Shown here in pieces: positions 51,797 through 63,200 of a stretch of DNA of 64,000 nucleotides. Position 1 is the first letter of the stretch, and the number at the start of each line of letters is the position of its first letter. Both the position numbers and the translations under genes were made by a program. Source of the stretch: Chromatiaceae bacterium (GTDB lineage: Bacteria; Pseudomonadota; Gammaproteobacteria; Chromatiales; Chromatiaceae); NCBI GenBank assembly GCA_024235255.1, contig JACKMT010000001.1:558001-622000 (forward strand), given 5' to 3'. The notes under the pieces were generated by a model. The model searched no databases. It was not told the DNA's origin and saw nothing but the letters and a program-made list of their open reading frames with translations.

Positions 51797-54182
51797 TCAG
51801 CATTTCCAGAATTTTCAGCGCAGCTGCCTTCGCCGAGTGGCCGCGCTGTTCCTCGGAGGCGAGAATCGGACCGATGCAGGCCGGGCAGCCGTGGCGGCAG
51901 TCGCACCCGGCAATCAGACCGGCTGCCGCCGCGAGCAGCCGCCGGCGTCCGTCAAACAGCGGCTGGGAGAGGCCGACGCCGCCGGGGTAGTCGTCGTACA
52001 GGAACAGTGTCGGATTGAATCTCTGCTGCGCATCCGGCGCGAGCGGCTCCCCCGCGCTGTTGTGCATCACGCCGCGGCCATTGACTCCAACGGTGGCAAA
52101 CCAGCCGCTGCCGCCGTCGCCGACGGCGCGCCCCAGGTCACCCGGTTCGGCCATGGTCTGTAGCGCCGCCACATGGTGCATCGCGTAGGCGGCGCCGAGA
52201 AACCCGTCCAGCGCCTGCTGTCGGCCGGGGAATGACTGCGCCAGGAACCCCGCATCGACCCGCCACCAGACGGCGCTGGTGTGCATCTCCTGGTCGGGCA
52301 GATTGATCTTGCCGAAACCGACATTCTCATGGGTGTAGTAGCGTATTTTTTTATACCCGGCCACGCGCCGCACCAGGTGGACCTCCCCCAGCGCGGCTGC
52401 GGCAGCATGCTTCCCGGCAGTCTCAAATTCCTCCAGGATCTTGAGCCGGGTGTAATCGATTGCATCCGTATAGTAGTCGGCGCGGGTTCTGGTCACGAAC
52501 GCCTTGCGCCCCTCCCAGTCGAGCCGCTCCACCTGATAGGGCGTCGACTGGATCATGTAGATCGCACCCTGGTAGAGGGTCATCGGTGCACCCGTGTAGT
52601 CGACCTCGGCGATGATCTTCTGCCCCCCCGCCGTGGTATCTATCACCACGAAATTACCCTCCGCCACCGAGCGCAGCGAGACCGCGTTCGCCGGATAGCT
52701 GTCGGCCATCCAGTGCCAGCTCTCGCCCTCCCGGTGCACTACACCCTCCTCTGCCAGATAGGCGAGAAACTCCTCGAGCGGTTCGCCGCCGAAGCGCTCC
52801 CCCAGCCGGAACGGCAGCTCAAACGCGGCGCAGCGGATATGGTCCAGTAGGATTAGCAGCTGATCGGGCGCGATGCGGGCCTGCTCGGGGGAGGCGCCGA
52901 GAAAAAAGTCCGGATTGCGCACGATGTATTGATCCAGCGGCTGGCTGCTCGCCACCAGCACGCCGAGCGTCGGTCGGCTGCGGCGCCCGGCCCGGCCCAG
53001 CCGCTGCCAGGTGCCGGCAATGGTTCCGGGATAGCCGTTCAGCAGACAGAGATCCAGCGCGCCTATATCGACGCCCAGCTCCAGCGCCGAGGTACTGATG
53101 ACGCAGTCGATCGCCCCCTGCCGCAGACGTTGTTCGGTCGCGCGCCGCTCCGTCGGCAGGTAGCCGCCGCGGTAGGCGGTCACGCGCGCCGGCTTGCCCG
53201 GCTCCCGGTCGAACTTATCCTTCAGATACTTGGTCAGCACTTCGACCATCAACCGGCTGTGCGCAAATATGATGCATTTCAGTCCCCTGCGCAGCGCCTG
53301 CCGTGCGACCGCCAGCGTCTGCGAGCGGGCGGAAGCGCGGATGCCGAGATCGGCGTTCACCACCGGCGGATTCCACAACAGCAGCCGTTTCTCCCCCTGC
53401 GGCGCGCCGCTCTCCGCTATTGTCGTCACCTTATCACCGATCAGCTGCGACGCCAGTTCACCGGGATTGGCGATGGTCGCGGAGCAGAGAATGAACTGGG
53501 GTGCAACGCCATAGAAGCGGCAAATCCGTCGTAGCCGGCGCAGTAGGTTTGCCATGTGCGAGCCGAACACGCCGCGATAGCTGTGCAGCTCATCGATCAC
53601 GATAAAGCGCAGATTTTCGAACAACTGCGCCCATTTAGTGTGATGCGGCAGTATGCCCTGGTGCAGCATGTCGGGATTGGAGACCACGATGTCGCCGCGG
53701 GTGCGGACCGCTTTGCGGGCATCGCCGGGGGTGTCTCCGTCGAAGGTGTAGGCGCGCACCCCCAGTTCGCCCAGCCGGTTGAGGTCGCTGATCTCCGCCA
53801 CCTGATCCTGGGAGAGCGCCTTGGTCGGGAACAGATAGAGCGCCTTGGACCGCTGTTGCAGCACGGCGTCCAGCACCGGCAGATTGTAGCAGAGCGTTTT
53901 GCCCGACGCGGTGGGCGTCACCATGACCAGATGCTCACCCCGGCGCGCGCAGCTCCAGGCCTCGGCTTGGTGCGAGTAGAGCCGGGTGATCCCCTTGCGC
54001 GCCAGCGCCTGCCGCAGACGCGGCTCGATTTCCGCCGGCAGCGCCCGGTAGCGGCCCGGCTGCGCCGGGATATGAAGCTCGCCGGTGATGCGTCCGGCAA
54101 ACTGTGCTCGCAACTGACGCGCCAGCGTATTGACGTCGCCGTGTTCGGGTGGCGGTAGCATCTCCTGGGTTGGCGCGCTCAT
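51786..54182 (-). CDS. mrfA: DEAD/DEAH-box helicase with zinc-binding C-terminal domain, MrfA (YprA)-like
   Basis: 798 residues. RecA-like domain 1 has Walker A TPTASGKT (89-96) and the DExH box VIDELHSY (near 198). Domain 2 carries LELGVDIGALDLCLL and QRLGRAGRR. The C-terminal third is the DUF1998 region, with the four-cysteine cluster CDCRHGCPACIGP near residue 765 that defines MrfA. MrfA unwinds DNA at mitomycin crosslinks, probably with MrfB, independently of UvrABC. A GAAC-N5-GAAC repeat upstream (54203-54215) recalls the lexA operator but has a spacing of 5, not 7. Confidence 0.9.
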   Translation of the reverse strand: MSAPTQEMLPPPEHGDVNTLARQLRAQFAGRITGELHIPAQPGRYRALPAEIEPRLRQALARKGITRLYSHQAEAWSCARRGEHLVMVTPTASGKTLCYNLPVLDAVLQQRSKALYLFPTKALSQDQVAEISDLNRLGELGVRAYTFDGDTPGDARKAVRTRGDIVVSNPDMLHQGILPHHTKWAQLFENLRFIVIDELHSYRGVFGSHMANLLRRLRRICRFYGVAPQFILCSATIANPGELASQLIGDKVTTIAESGAPQGEKRLLLWNPPVVNADLGIRASARSQTLAVARQALRRGLKCIIFAHSRLMVEVLTKYLKDKFDREPGKPARVTAYRGGYLPTERRATEQRLRQGAIDCVISTSALELGVDIGALDLCLLNGYPGTIAGTWQRLGRAGRRSRPTLGVLVASSQPLDQYIVRNPDFFLGASPEQARIAPDQLLILLDHIRCAAFELPFRLGERFGGEPLEEFLAYLAEEGVVHREGESWHWMADSYPANAVSLRSVAEGNFVVIDTTAGGQKIIAEVDYTGAPMTLYQGAIYMIQSTPYQVERLDWEGRKAFVTRTRADYYTDAIDYTRLKILEEFETAGKHAAAAALGEVHLVRRVAGYKKIRYYTHENVGFGKINLPDQEMHTSAVWWRVDAGFLAQSFPGRQQALDGFLGAAYAMHHVAALQTMAEPGDLGRAVGDGGSGWFATVGVNGRGVMHNSAGEPLAPDAQQRFNPTLFLYDDYPGGVGLSQPLFDGRRRLLAAAAGLIAGCDCRHGCPACIGPILASEEQRGHSAKAAALKILEMLNVD

Positions 54183-54356
54183 GCTCTCATCCGGGCTGCG
54201 GGGAACCTATCGAACACCGAGCGTAACAGCGGCACGGGCTCATTACGTGAGTCCGCCGCAATTCCGCTTCAATCAACAACGCAGCTGCTGACGCAACGGA
54301 TGGCTTGCATTAGGATAGCGGTGTTATTGCATTTCAACCGAGCAGGGACCCATCAA

Positions 54357-55208
54357 ATGAGCAGAACTGTCTATGTAAACGGAGCGTACGCTGCCGAGGA
54401 GGAGGCAAAGATTTCTGTGTTCGACCGGGGCTTTCTGTTCGCGGACGGCGTGTACGAAGTCTCCTCCGTGATCCGCGGTAGACTGGTGGATAACCGGTCC
54501 CATTTGCGGCGGCTACACCGGTCGCTCAGTGAACTGGAGATGAACGCCCCGGCGAGCGACAGCGAAATCGAGTCGATTCAGTATGAGCTGATAGCGCGCA
54601 ATGAACTTGACGAGGGCATCGTCTATCTGCAAGTGACGCGCGGTGCCGCCGATCGCGATTTCAACTATCCAGAGGATGCCCGGCCAACGCTGGTCATGTT
54701 CACGCAGAAAAAACAGATTATCGACAATCCGCTGGCACAAACCGGTATCACGGTAGTCACCACGCCCGATATACGCTGGGCACGGCGGGATATAAAAACC
54801 GTGGGTTTGTTGGCGCCGAGTATGGCAAAGATGATCGCCAAACGGGCGGGCGCCGACGATGCCTGGATGGTGGAGCAAGGTTTTATCACCGAGGGCAGCT
54901 CCAACAACGCCTACATTGTGACCGACGGGGGTGTCATCGTCACCCGCCAGTTGGGGCATGAAATATTGCATGGAATCACCCGGCAGGCGGTTTTGAAATT
55001 AGCGGATGAAACGCAGCTGCATATCGAGGAGCGGCCATTCACGGTGGCTGAGGCGCACAGCGCGAAGGAGGCTTTTATCACATCGGCTTCGGCCTTTGTC
55101 CTGCCGGTGAGGTCCATTGACAGCATACCAGTCGGTGATGGCAGGCCCGGTCCGATTGCACAGCAGTTACGGGCGCTCTACATCACCGCAGTGCTAGCGG
55201 AATCCTAA
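54357..55208 (+). CDS. dat: Aminotransferase class IV, D-amino-acid transaminase-like
   Basis: 283 residues from ATG 54357. The fold type IV marks are FDRGFLFADGVYEV (residues 22-35), the PLP lysine K147 in RRDIKTVGLLAP, and the phosphate/acid region EGSSNNAYIV near 180. The RRDIKT context and the 283-residue length are those of D-alanine transaminase rather than of branched-chain IlvE; close relatives act on D-amino acids. It would supply D-glutamate or D-alanine for peptidoglycan. Isolated on its strand, divergent from mrfA, with a 174-bp upstream gap. Confidence 0.85.
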   Translation: MSRTVYVNGAYAAEEEAKISVFDRGFLFADGVYEVSSVIRGRLVDNRSHLRRLHRSLSELEMNAPASDSEIESIQYELIARNELDEGIVYLQVTRGAADRDFNYPEDARPTLVMFTQKKQIIDNPLAQTGITVVTTPDIRWARRDIKTVGLLAPSMAKMIAKRAGADDAWMVEQGFITEGSSNNAYIVTDGGVIVTRQLGHEILHGITRQAVLKLADETQLHIEERPFTVAEAHSAKEAFITSASAFVLPVRSIDSIPVGDGRPGPIAQQLRALYITAVLAES

Positions 55209-55305
55209 CCCGCTCCGCCTAACCGACAGACACCGAATATTAAGAATAGTACAGTTAATTCAATGAGTTTACTGTAAGATCAGCATGCTCCGCCGGGTGC
55301 AGCAT

Positions 55306-55330
55306 AAAAAAGCCGGCCCGCAGGCCGGCT
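55306..55330 (-). terminator. Intrinsic terminator of pckG
   Basis: On the minus strand AGCCGGCC-TGCG-GGCCGGCT (55330-55311, 8-bp perfect stem) is followed by a run of six T (55311-55306). It lies 25 bp after the pckG stop. The plus strand has no T-tract, so it serves pckG alone. Confidence 0.92.
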
Positions 55331-55354
55331 GTTCAGTTAACTGCTCAATAGGGA

Positions 55355-57208
55355 TCAGCTGGCAATTTTCCAGACTGTGGGTGCCGCTTTCGCGCGCTCC
55401 TCGAATGTCCTGCGCTGCTGCTCCAATTCGGCCGGTAGGTGCTTGCCGTAACCCTCGAAGTACTTTTTGATCGCCTCGGCTTCCGATAATGCCCCTTCCT
55501 TGGCAATATCCATGATGCCGTGGTACTTAGCTTCGGTGAAATTCAGCCCGGCCCAGGTGATATCCTCGTAGCGGGGCATTTTTCCGAAGGGGCTTTCCAC
55601 CGCTCCGGCACGACCGCGAACGCGATCGACGACCCACTTCAGCACGCGCATATTCTCGCCAAATCCGGGCCAGATAAACTTGCCGTTGTCGTCCTTGCGG
55701 AACCAGTTGACGCGGAAGAACCCCGGCTTTTTCTTTATGGCATCGTTTCTGCCCATCTTGATCCAGTGGCCCCAGTAGTCACCCATGTGGTAGCCAATGA
55801 AGGGCAGCATAGCGAACGGGTCACGTCGTATGGCTTCCTGACCGATCGCGGCAGCGGTGGCTTCCGAACCCATTGTCGCAGCCATAAACACGCCGTGATT
55901 CCAGTCGAACGACTCGTAGACCAGCGGAAAGGTCTTGGAGAGACGCCCACCGAACAGGAACGCTTCGATCGGCACGCCCGCTGGATCTTCCCAGGCCGGG
56001 TCAATCGTCGGGCATTGTCCTGCAGGCGCGGTAAAGCGTGAGTTGGGATGTGCAGCAGGAGCGTCGCTGGCCGGTGTCCAGTCATTGCCCTTCCAGTCGA
56101 TTGCGTGAGCAGGTGGATCGCCGTCCATTCCCTCCCACCAGACATCGCCGTCATCAGTGAGCGCGACATTGGTGTAGATGCAATTGCCGGCCTCCATGGT
56201 CTTCATTGCCATGGGGTTGGAGTTATAAGCGGTTCCTGGAGCGACACCGAAAAACCCGTATTCAGGGTTGATGGCGCGCAAGGTGCCGTCCGGTGCTGGC
56301 TTGATCCAGGCGATATCGTCGCCGACGGTGTACGCCTTCCAGCCCTCAAAGCCTTCGGGGGGCAAAATCATGGCCAGGTTGGTCTTACCGCAAGCACTGG
56401 GGAAAGCCGCTGCGATGTAAGTCTTTTCCCCCTGTGGGGATTCCAGCCCAAGAATCAGCATGTGCTCGGCCAACCAACCTTCGTCGCGAGCCATTGTCGA
56501 AGCAATGCGCAGTGCCAGGCACTTCTTGCCCAGCAGGGCGTTGCCGCCATATCCGCTGCCGTATGACCAGATCTCACGGGTCTCGGGGAAATGCGAGATG
56601 AATTTGTTCTCAATGTTCGGCTCGCAGGGCCAAACGACATCTTTCTGGCCAGGCTCCAATGGGGCACCGACCGAATGCAAGGTTGGGATAAAGTCGCCGT
56701 CAGCACCCAGTACATCCAGCACCGCCTGGCCCATGCGGGTCATGATCTTCATATTCGTGACCACGTAGGCTGAGTCTGTGATCTCGATGCCGATTTGCGC
56801 TATCGGCGAGCCGAGCGGTCCCATGCTGAACGGAATCACGTACATCGTACGTCCACGCATACACCCGTCGAACTGCTTTTTGAGTATGGCCTTCATCTCA
56901 TCCGGATCCATCCAGTTATTGGTATGACCGGCGTCTTCCTGCTTTTTGGAGCAGATGAAAGTGCGATTTTCGACCCGGGCGACATCGCTGGGATGGGAGC
57001 GCGCCAGATAGGAGTTAGGCCGCTTTTCAGAATTCAGCTTGGTATAAACACCGGCATCAACCAGTTCGCCACAAAGTCGGTCGTACTCCTCTTCCGAACC
57101 GTCCACCCAGACGACTTGATCGGGTTTGCACATAGCGGCAATCTCATCGACCCATGCAAGAAGTTTGGCGTTATTCGTCCGGTCTTTACCGGTTCCGGTA
57201 ATGTTCAT
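55355..57208 (-). CDS. pckG: Phosphoenolpyruvate carboxykinase (GTP)
   Basis: 617 residues, the usual length for the GTP-dependent enzyme (the ATP type is about 540 and unrelated in detail). Signatures are the P-loop [12 protein letters not shown] near residue 275, with the reactive Cys of the hyper-reactive loop, [20 protein letters not shown], and [20 protein letters not shown]. It converts oxaloacetate + GTP to PEP + CO2 + GDP, a gluconeogenic or anaplerotic step. GGGAG precedes ATG 57208. Ends with a strong terminator. The 400-bp upstream gap probably holds its promoter. Confidence 0.96.
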   Translation of the reverse strand: MNITGTGKDRTNNAKLLAWVDEIAAMCKPDQVVWVDGSEEEYDRLCGELVDAGVYTKLNSEKRPNSYLARSHPSDVARVENRTFICSKKQEDAGHTNNWMDPDEMKAILKKQFDGCMRGRTMYVIPFSMGPLGSPIAQIGIEITDSAYVVTNMKIMTRMGQAVLDVLGADGDFIPTLHSVGAPLEPGQKDVVWPCEPNIENKFISHFPETREIWSYGSGYGGNALLGKKCLALRIASTMARDEGWLAEHMLILGLESPQGEKTYIAAAFPSACGKTNLAMILPPEGFEGWKAYTVGDDIAWIKPAPDGTLRAINPEYGFFGVAPGTAYNSNPMAMKTMEAGNCIYTNVALTDDGDVWWEGMDGDPPAHAIDWKGNDWTPASDAPAAHPNSRFTAPAGQCPTIDPAWEDPAGVPIEAFLFGGRLSKTFPLVYESFDWNHGVFMAATMGSEATAAAIGQEAIRRDPFAMLPFIGYHMGDYWGHWIKMGRNDAIKKKPGFFRVNWFRKDDNGKFIWPGFGENMRVLKWVVDRVRGRAGAVESPFGKMPRYEDITWAGLNFTEAKYHGIMDIAKEGALSEAEAIKKYFEGYGKHLPAELEQQRRTFEERAKAAPTVWKIAS

Positions 57209-57605
57209 TTATTCAACTCCCTCGACTTTTGGTGGTTAGATACTGGATATTCCTATCGGAGTGATATCTGCAAATACAGGCTGATAGCACTCATCCGCGA
57301 CCATCTATGCTTAAAATACAGCAGGTATTGTTACCAGATAGTTACAAAGACCGGTTATCAACGATTGGCTGACAATATGGTCCTGGCTGATGCTATCGAC
57401 CACCCAACCGCTCTGTAATCGCCCGGTTCCCATATCTCACACAATATCCGATGACCGGATTTGCGGCAAGGATATATCTTCGATCTTAACCTCTCAATTC
57501 ACAATTCGCTTGGAAAACACCATACGCGCAGGAGTGTAGCGAATGGAGTGCTCTGGTTTAGCGCCGGTAACCCTGCAGCAAGACATGAAGGATGCAACGA
57601 ATCCG
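57209..57605. other. Non-coding stretch between pckG and quinone oxidoreductase genes
   Basis: Between the start of pckG and the end of the oxidoreductase gene, both minus. The pckG ribosome-binding site is at its left edge. No open frame, hairpin with T-tract, tRNA or repeat could be supported; the promoter of pckG presumably lies here but no convincing -10/-35 pair was found. Confidence 0.5.
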
Positions 57606-58580
57606 CTAGGGCATCAGAATCGTCGATCCCATCGTCCTCCTTCCCTCCAGATCCCGATGCGCCTGCGCCGCTTCGGCAAGCGGATAGCTTTGACCGATGC
57701 TGATAACCACCTGACCGCTCCCCACTACATCGAACAGATCCCCGGCGGTGGTCTCCAGCAGCTCGCGGTTCCTGATGTAGGTGCCAAGCGTAGGTCGCTG
57801 GATATAGAGCGATCCCTTTTGCGCCAGCAAACCAATATTTAAATCGGTTATCGCACCTGAGGCGCTGCCATAGCTGATCAGGGTACCGGTCGGGCGGAGC
57901 GAATCGAGCGAGGCGACTAATGTCGCCTTGCCAACAGAATCATACGCTACCGCTACACCTTCGCCACCGGTGATCTCACGCACCCTGGAGGCCACATCAC
58001 CTTCCTGGTAGTTGATGGTGTAATCACAACCGTTTTTCGCGGCCATCTTCTCTTTAGCTGCCGAGCCGACGCAGCCGATGACGTTGGCACCAAGCATTTT
58101 CGCCCACTGCACCAGAATCGAACCGACACCACCGGCTGCCGCCATCACTAAAATGAACTCCCCGGGCTGCACTGCGTAGGACTCCTTAAGCAGGTAGCGT
58201 GCGGTCATTCCCTGCAGCATCATGGCAGCGGCAGTATGGTCATCGATTTGCTCGGGCAGTTTAACCACTCGCGCAGCGTCGATCAGCCGCTGCTGAGCAT
58301 AAGCGCCCAGATTCATTGCATAGGCAACGCGATCCCCCGGCGTTAGTGTTTGAACCCCCTCGCCCACCGCCTCCACTCTGCCAGCAGCTTCCATTCCCAG
58401 CGTCTGGGGTAGCTCGCCGATCGGATAAAGACCGGTGCGTTGATAAACATCGATGAAGTTCAAGCCGATGGCACTATGGGTTAGCAGCACCTCTCCCGGT
58501 CCTGGATCACCCACCGATACATCTTCCCAGGAAAGCACTTCCGGCCCGCCGATAGCGTGAATTCGAATAGCTTTAGTCAT
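57606..58580 (-). CDS. qor: NADPH:quinone oxidoreductase, QorA type
   Basis: 324 residues of the zeta-crystallin-like medium-chain dehydrogenase family. Residues 1-120 form the GroES-like domain (IGGPEVLSWEDVSVGDPGPG, LNFIDVYQRTGLYP). The nucleotide fold has the Rossmann motif AAAGGVGSILVQWAKMLGAN near 145-165, and SYGSASG follows later. No zinc-ligand Cys/His set, as usual in quinone reductases. It reduces quinones with NADPH, one electron at a time, in the cytoplasm. Stop 397 bp before pckG. Confidence 0.93.
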   Translation of the reverse strand: MTKAIRIHAIGGPEVLSWEDVSVGDPGPGEVLLTHSAIGLNFIDVYQRTGLYPIGELPQTLGMEAAGRVEAVGEGVQTLTPGDRVAYAMNLGAYAQQRLIDAARVVKLPEQIDDHTAAAMMLQGMTARYLLKESYAVQPGEFILVMAAAGGVGSILVQWAKMLGANVIGCVGSAAKEKMAAKNGCDYTINYQEGDVASRVREITGGEGVAVAYDSVGKATLVASLDSLRPTGTLISYGSASGAITDLNIGLLAQKGSLYIQRPTLGTYIRNRELLETTAGDLFDVVGSGQVVISIGQSYPLAEAAQAHRDLEGRRTMGSTILMP

Positions 58581-58825
58581 ACTCTCTCCTATTTAGTAAC
58601 GCCTTTTCACGGACATTATAGGATAGAGCGTACTCGGAAATACGACAGCATATGCAGGCAGCGGCAGCTTGTCGTGGCTTCATCCTTTTGGCCGCTTAAT
58701 GTGAGGCTGATCTGCGGGTAAAAAACTGGGTTTATCCGGCGATGCACCCTCCCTCTGTGCTCGGGATGGAGAGATGAATCTGTGAAGCGTCAATAAATTC
58801 AGCCGAAGTCAATCCTACTCAGGCT

Positions 58826-60154
58826 TCAGGGGAGCAAACGCAGTACTTCGGCTCTGGATATTTCCGAAATACGCACATGCGCTGTCATCGTACCTCCATG
58901 GATACTCTGTTCAACGCTGTAGATATCACCCTTGTGACTGACCAGGAATCCAGTTTTCGGTTTAGTTGATTCCACTGTATACAGTTTTACCCGACTACCC
59001 ACATAGAGGTGCAGATCTGAAACTGCAGTTTCAAGATAACGCAACCTGCGGCGCTCTGTTCGAATTTCGGTTGCTTCGGCTGGGGAACCTGCCGGTATTG
59101 ATTCATCCATTGAATCCTCGGCACTTATCTCTTCACCCTCCTGCGGAAATAGCCCGGAGGGGGCGAATGCAAAACTCAGATCCTCCACTGGCTTGCCATC
59201 CATAGATACCGCGACATTCAATAGGCGCAGTATATCTTCCGGCTTATATGCGGATAGCGTTCCGGGATCCATATCACCTGCCGGGTTGGCCGTCAGATGC
59301 ACTGTCCCTCCGCTTGCAATGAGCTTTCTCAACAAACTCTTGATGCCCGGTCCGGGAACAAAACCGAGATCTCTGGCGATTTGGTTGTCGGACTGCGTAA
59401 AAACCGCATCGAGATACTGCTCGGTAGTCTGCTTTGCCTCCTGCGAACAATGACTGACCAAACGTCTGCTGTGCCCAGCCTGGAGGGAGTAAGTAAGGTC
59501 TATATCCGCAAATAACGGCATTACCCCCCTTACGACAGCGCCCGTCTCGGGAATCCCGTGCAATGACATAGCCAGCGACATTGACTCGATGCCCGTCAAA
59601 TCGTATTCGAGAAAAACCTGTGCCTCACCGTGTGGCTTACTAAAGTTGTATCCTAAAACGGCATTCGCAACCAGATAATCGATCCCTAGCTGCTCCAGAC
59701 CGGCATGTTTGAGCAGCCCGCCAAGCGTACAGGGTTGTGTCTGAACCGGGATTGCACGCGTTCCATCCAGATTTATCGGGCCAAGGCTGCTACTGATGCT
59801 CTGATCCACCGGAATAGATACACCGGAGAGTTTCAACACCACTCTTTCTGGAGGCTCGCTGTTTTTGAATCCATCCAGCAGATCCCACAAGAAGCCAGGA
59901 CCTGGTCCCTCCATTGCAATACCGCCGATCTGCACGGCAGCGCCTTCGGAAGATCTTAAACTGATACTCTCGACCTGCAGCTTACCCCGCAGATCGGACG
60001 TGATCTTGCCATAGCTGATCTGTGCGAAGGGAGACGCCAGACGCACCAACTCGTCCAATTTACTTTTTACCTTGGCATGAACGTAGTATTTGGCACCGCC
60101 ATAACCGGCCAGTGAGAGAACCAGCAGTGCTAATAACCCAGCTCTCAGCTTCAT
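58826..60154 (-). CDS. Exported or membrane-anchored protein of unknown function
   Basis: 442 residues from ATG 60154 (GGAAGA upstream). An N-terminal anchor (LLALLVLSLAGYGGAKYYVH) is followed by a beta-rich body that resembles AsmA/DUF945-like periplasmic proteins: KVKSKLDELVRLASPFAQIS, YGKITSDLRGKLQVESISLR. An acidic, low-complexity stretch lies around 345-385 (QEGEEISAEDSMDESIPAGS). Two cysteines in the middle region may pair. The real family is not recognised. It begins 75 bp after the stop of the GGDEF-EAL gene on the same strand and may share its transcript. Confidence 0.65.
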   Translation of the reverse strand: MKLRAGLLALLVLSLAGYGGAKYYVHAKVKSKLDELVRLASPFAQISYGKITSDLRGKLQVESISLRSSEGAAVQIGGIAMEGPGPGFLWDLLDGFKNSEPPERVVLKLSGVSIPVDQSISSSLGPINLDGTRAIPVQTQPCTLGGLLKHAGLEQLGIDYLVANAVLGYNFSKPHGEAQVFLEYDLTGIESMSLAMSLHGIPETGAVVRGVMPLFADIDLTYSLQAGHSRRLVSHCSQEAKQTTEQYLDAVFTQSDNQIARDLGFVPGPGIKSLLRKLIASGGTVHLTANPAGDMDPGTLSAYKPEDILRLLNVAVSMDGKPVEDLSFAFAPSGLFPQEGEEISAEDSMDESIPAGSPAEATEIRTERRRLRYLETAVSDLHLYVGSRVKLYTVESTKPKTGFLVSHKGDIYSVEQSIHGGTMTAHVRISEISRAEVLRLLP

Positions 60155-60240
60155 GCTATCTTCCACCCCGTGGAATTCATTCCAAACCGGGACATCAATA
60201 TAGCCTCAGTTGGAACAAAACTCTGTTTGATCGGGACACC

Positions 60241-63200
60241 TCATCTCTCCAATGCATGTTTAGCCCCGGCTAGCGGTTGTTTAAGAACTTCGACGGTACT
60301 TTGCGCATCCATAGGTTTGTAATAATAGTACCCCTGTGCCCGTTCACACCCCTCTCGCTTCAACCATGCAACCTGCTCAATCGATTCAACCCCCTCGGCA
60401 ACCACAGTCAATCCGAGACTCCGGCTCATCTGGATGATTGCCCTGACAATAGCAGCATCTTCGGATTCATGGATGAGGTCCGTAATAAAAGATCGATCGA
60501 TCTTTAAGCCTGATAGATTGAATTTTTTAAGGTAACTGAGGGACGAGTAGCCGGTTCCAAAATCGTCCATGATCAGATTGACGCCAAGCGACTTAAGGCC
60601 CATGACCGTCTTCAGCACTTGGCTTGTATCCTGCAGCAGCATGGACTCGGTCAGTTCCAGATCAAGCTGTTGCGCAGGCAATTTACTTTGCTCCAGCGCA
60701 GCCAGTACCGACTCGGTAAAATCACTCTGCCTTATCTGTAACGCTGACAGATTTATCGCTATCGGAACGGAGCATCCCAATATCCGATTCCATTCGCTGA
60801 CCTGCCGGCAAGCTTGGTGCAGCACCCAGTTTCCGATTGGAACAATCAGACCGCTCTCTTCCGCCAATGAAATAAACTGGCCTGGCCGCAGTCTTCCAAG
60901 TTTGTGCGTATTCCAGCTCACCAGCGCCTCAAGACCGACGATGCGACCGCTTTCCATCTCCACCTGAGGCTGATAGAAAAGCGTAAACTCCTCGTTATCC
61001 AGCGCCTGCTTCATAAGACTCAGCGTTTGCAGGCGTGATGAATTGACCTGGTTCATCTCTTTCGAATAGAAGCGATAAGTATTGCGTCCGGCTTGTTTGG
61101 CTGAATACATCGCCGTATCAGCACACTTAAGCAGGTCGTCGAATTCTTCTCCATCGGCTGGATAAACGCTTATACCGATACTTGCGGACAGCCTTAAATT
61201 GTGCCCATCAATGTGAAAAGTCTCGCTCAGCGCCTCAAGTATATGACCTGCGATCTGTTCGGAGGTGCCCTGAACGCCTGCCTGTGGAACCACAACCACA
61301 AACTCATCTCCACCCAGTCGGCTTACAGTATCGCTGCTGCGGACTTTGGATGCGAGACGCACAACCACCTCCTGCAGCAGCCGGTCACCCACTTTGTGTC
61401 CCAAACTGTCATTGACATCCTTGAAATGGTCCAGGTCAAGAAACAGCACTGCAACACTATGGCCGGCGCGTTCTGCGTAGTTCGCAGCCTGAATAAAACG
61501 ATCGCGCAGCAGGATCCGGTTGGGCAAGCCTGTCAAGGCATCGTGATGTGCCAGAAATCTGATTCGATCTTCTGCCTTAAGCTTTTCGGTGATATCCCGC
61601 GAGACCTGCACGATACCAAGAATCCTGCCCTCGCTATCGGTGAATGGATTGGCTGTCAACTCAAAAGTACGCTCCCCGTCTACCGTTTTGTGAAGGTGCA
61701 GTGCAGTGGCGGCCTTGCCGGTCTGAAGAACCTGGTGTAGCGGACACGGATGGCTGGAATCTTTACAGGGTGCATCCTCTCCGTGCGTGACCTTGTAGCA
61801 AAATCCGTTCAAATCGGAGGGATTGATCTCACTATCTCTGCCAAAACTCTTGAGTGCTGCGCTATTGGACATTTTTATCCGGTAATCCCTGCCGATCACC
61901 AGGATGGGATCAGCGACGGCATCGATAACGGTATGCAGAAAACTGCGCTGCCTGTCGAGTTCCAGTTCCGCCTGCTTGCGATCGGTTACATCGCGCCCAA
62001 CACCGATGATTGCGCTCACCTGTCCACGCTCGTCGAGCAGCGCCCGGTGGTTCCATGAAAACCAACGCCATCCTTTGGTCGTCAGTGAACGCTGCTCGAG
62101 AAGACACTCGTAAGGTGGGCGATAAAGGTCCATCATTGTACGCCCCTGTTCACCCTGACCTTTTGCCAGTAACGTAATCGGTGAAACCGATCCGAGCAGT
62201 TCCGGTTGAGACTTGCCGAAAGTATCGCAATAGGTTGGACTCACGAATTGAAAGTGCCCTTCGGAGTCCAATTTGACAATCATATCTCCCTGGTTTTCCA
62301 CCAGTAGCTTATACCTGGCTTCACTGTTTCGAATAGCGGCAAGCTGACTGGAAAGCTCGCTCTGCATACTCTTCAACGCATAACTGATAATGGCCCATTC
62401 GTCGCCCTCTATCTTATGCGTTGACGAATCGACCATTGCCCCAATACCATCGACCTCAGCGATACTTTTGATAATCTGTCTGAGCGGTTTTCTCACGTGA
62501 CGACGGAAAAAGTAGGCCGTGAAGAGTATATTTCCCAGGATGACAATCAGGACGACTGAAATGATCGATACTTTGGTTGTGCCGAGAATCGTATCCGCCT
62601 CTTCAATCGTCTGTGCAGAGATATCCGGCGCGCTCTGGAGGTGCTGGGCAGTGCGTTTCAGCGCCATGCCGTTTTGCATTTGAAGATTATTCAAACGGAT
62701 CGAGAGCTCGGCTACTGCGTCCCGCAATTTCAGGATTGAACCGCGGTAATGCATTATCGAACGCTGAATATCCACCCCCTGTTCAGCTAATGCCGATGCC
62801 GCTTCATCAGGCAAGTTCAGACGTGAATTGAGTTCATCCACCGCTGTAAGGATAGTGCCGTCATTGCCGCGAAATTCTACGCCGTGTGTCAGATAGCCGG
62901 CATGCTGTTCCAGCTGCAACCTCTCAATATTCAGCCATCCAACCCGAAATTCACCGATCCATGTCAGCAGGCGCCTTAAAAGACGGGGTTCACCCTGCTG
63001 GCGCCGAAGATCGGTCAATCGGTCGTTAATCCATCGATCAATCGCACTGATCTCCCAACGGACTTTAGCGCTATTCGCTTGGATCTCCGTCAGCAGATTG
63101 CTTACGGCCTCTCTGCTTTTAGCCAAACGGGATAGAGCGCTCTTGACAGCGCTGATCGAATGCTGCGTCTCTCTATCCTCGACCTGTTCCACATACGCCG

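Noticed and set aside
54203..54215. LexA box upstream of mrfA
   Set aside because: GAAC halves are separated by 5 bases, whereas the lexA promoter repeat has 7.
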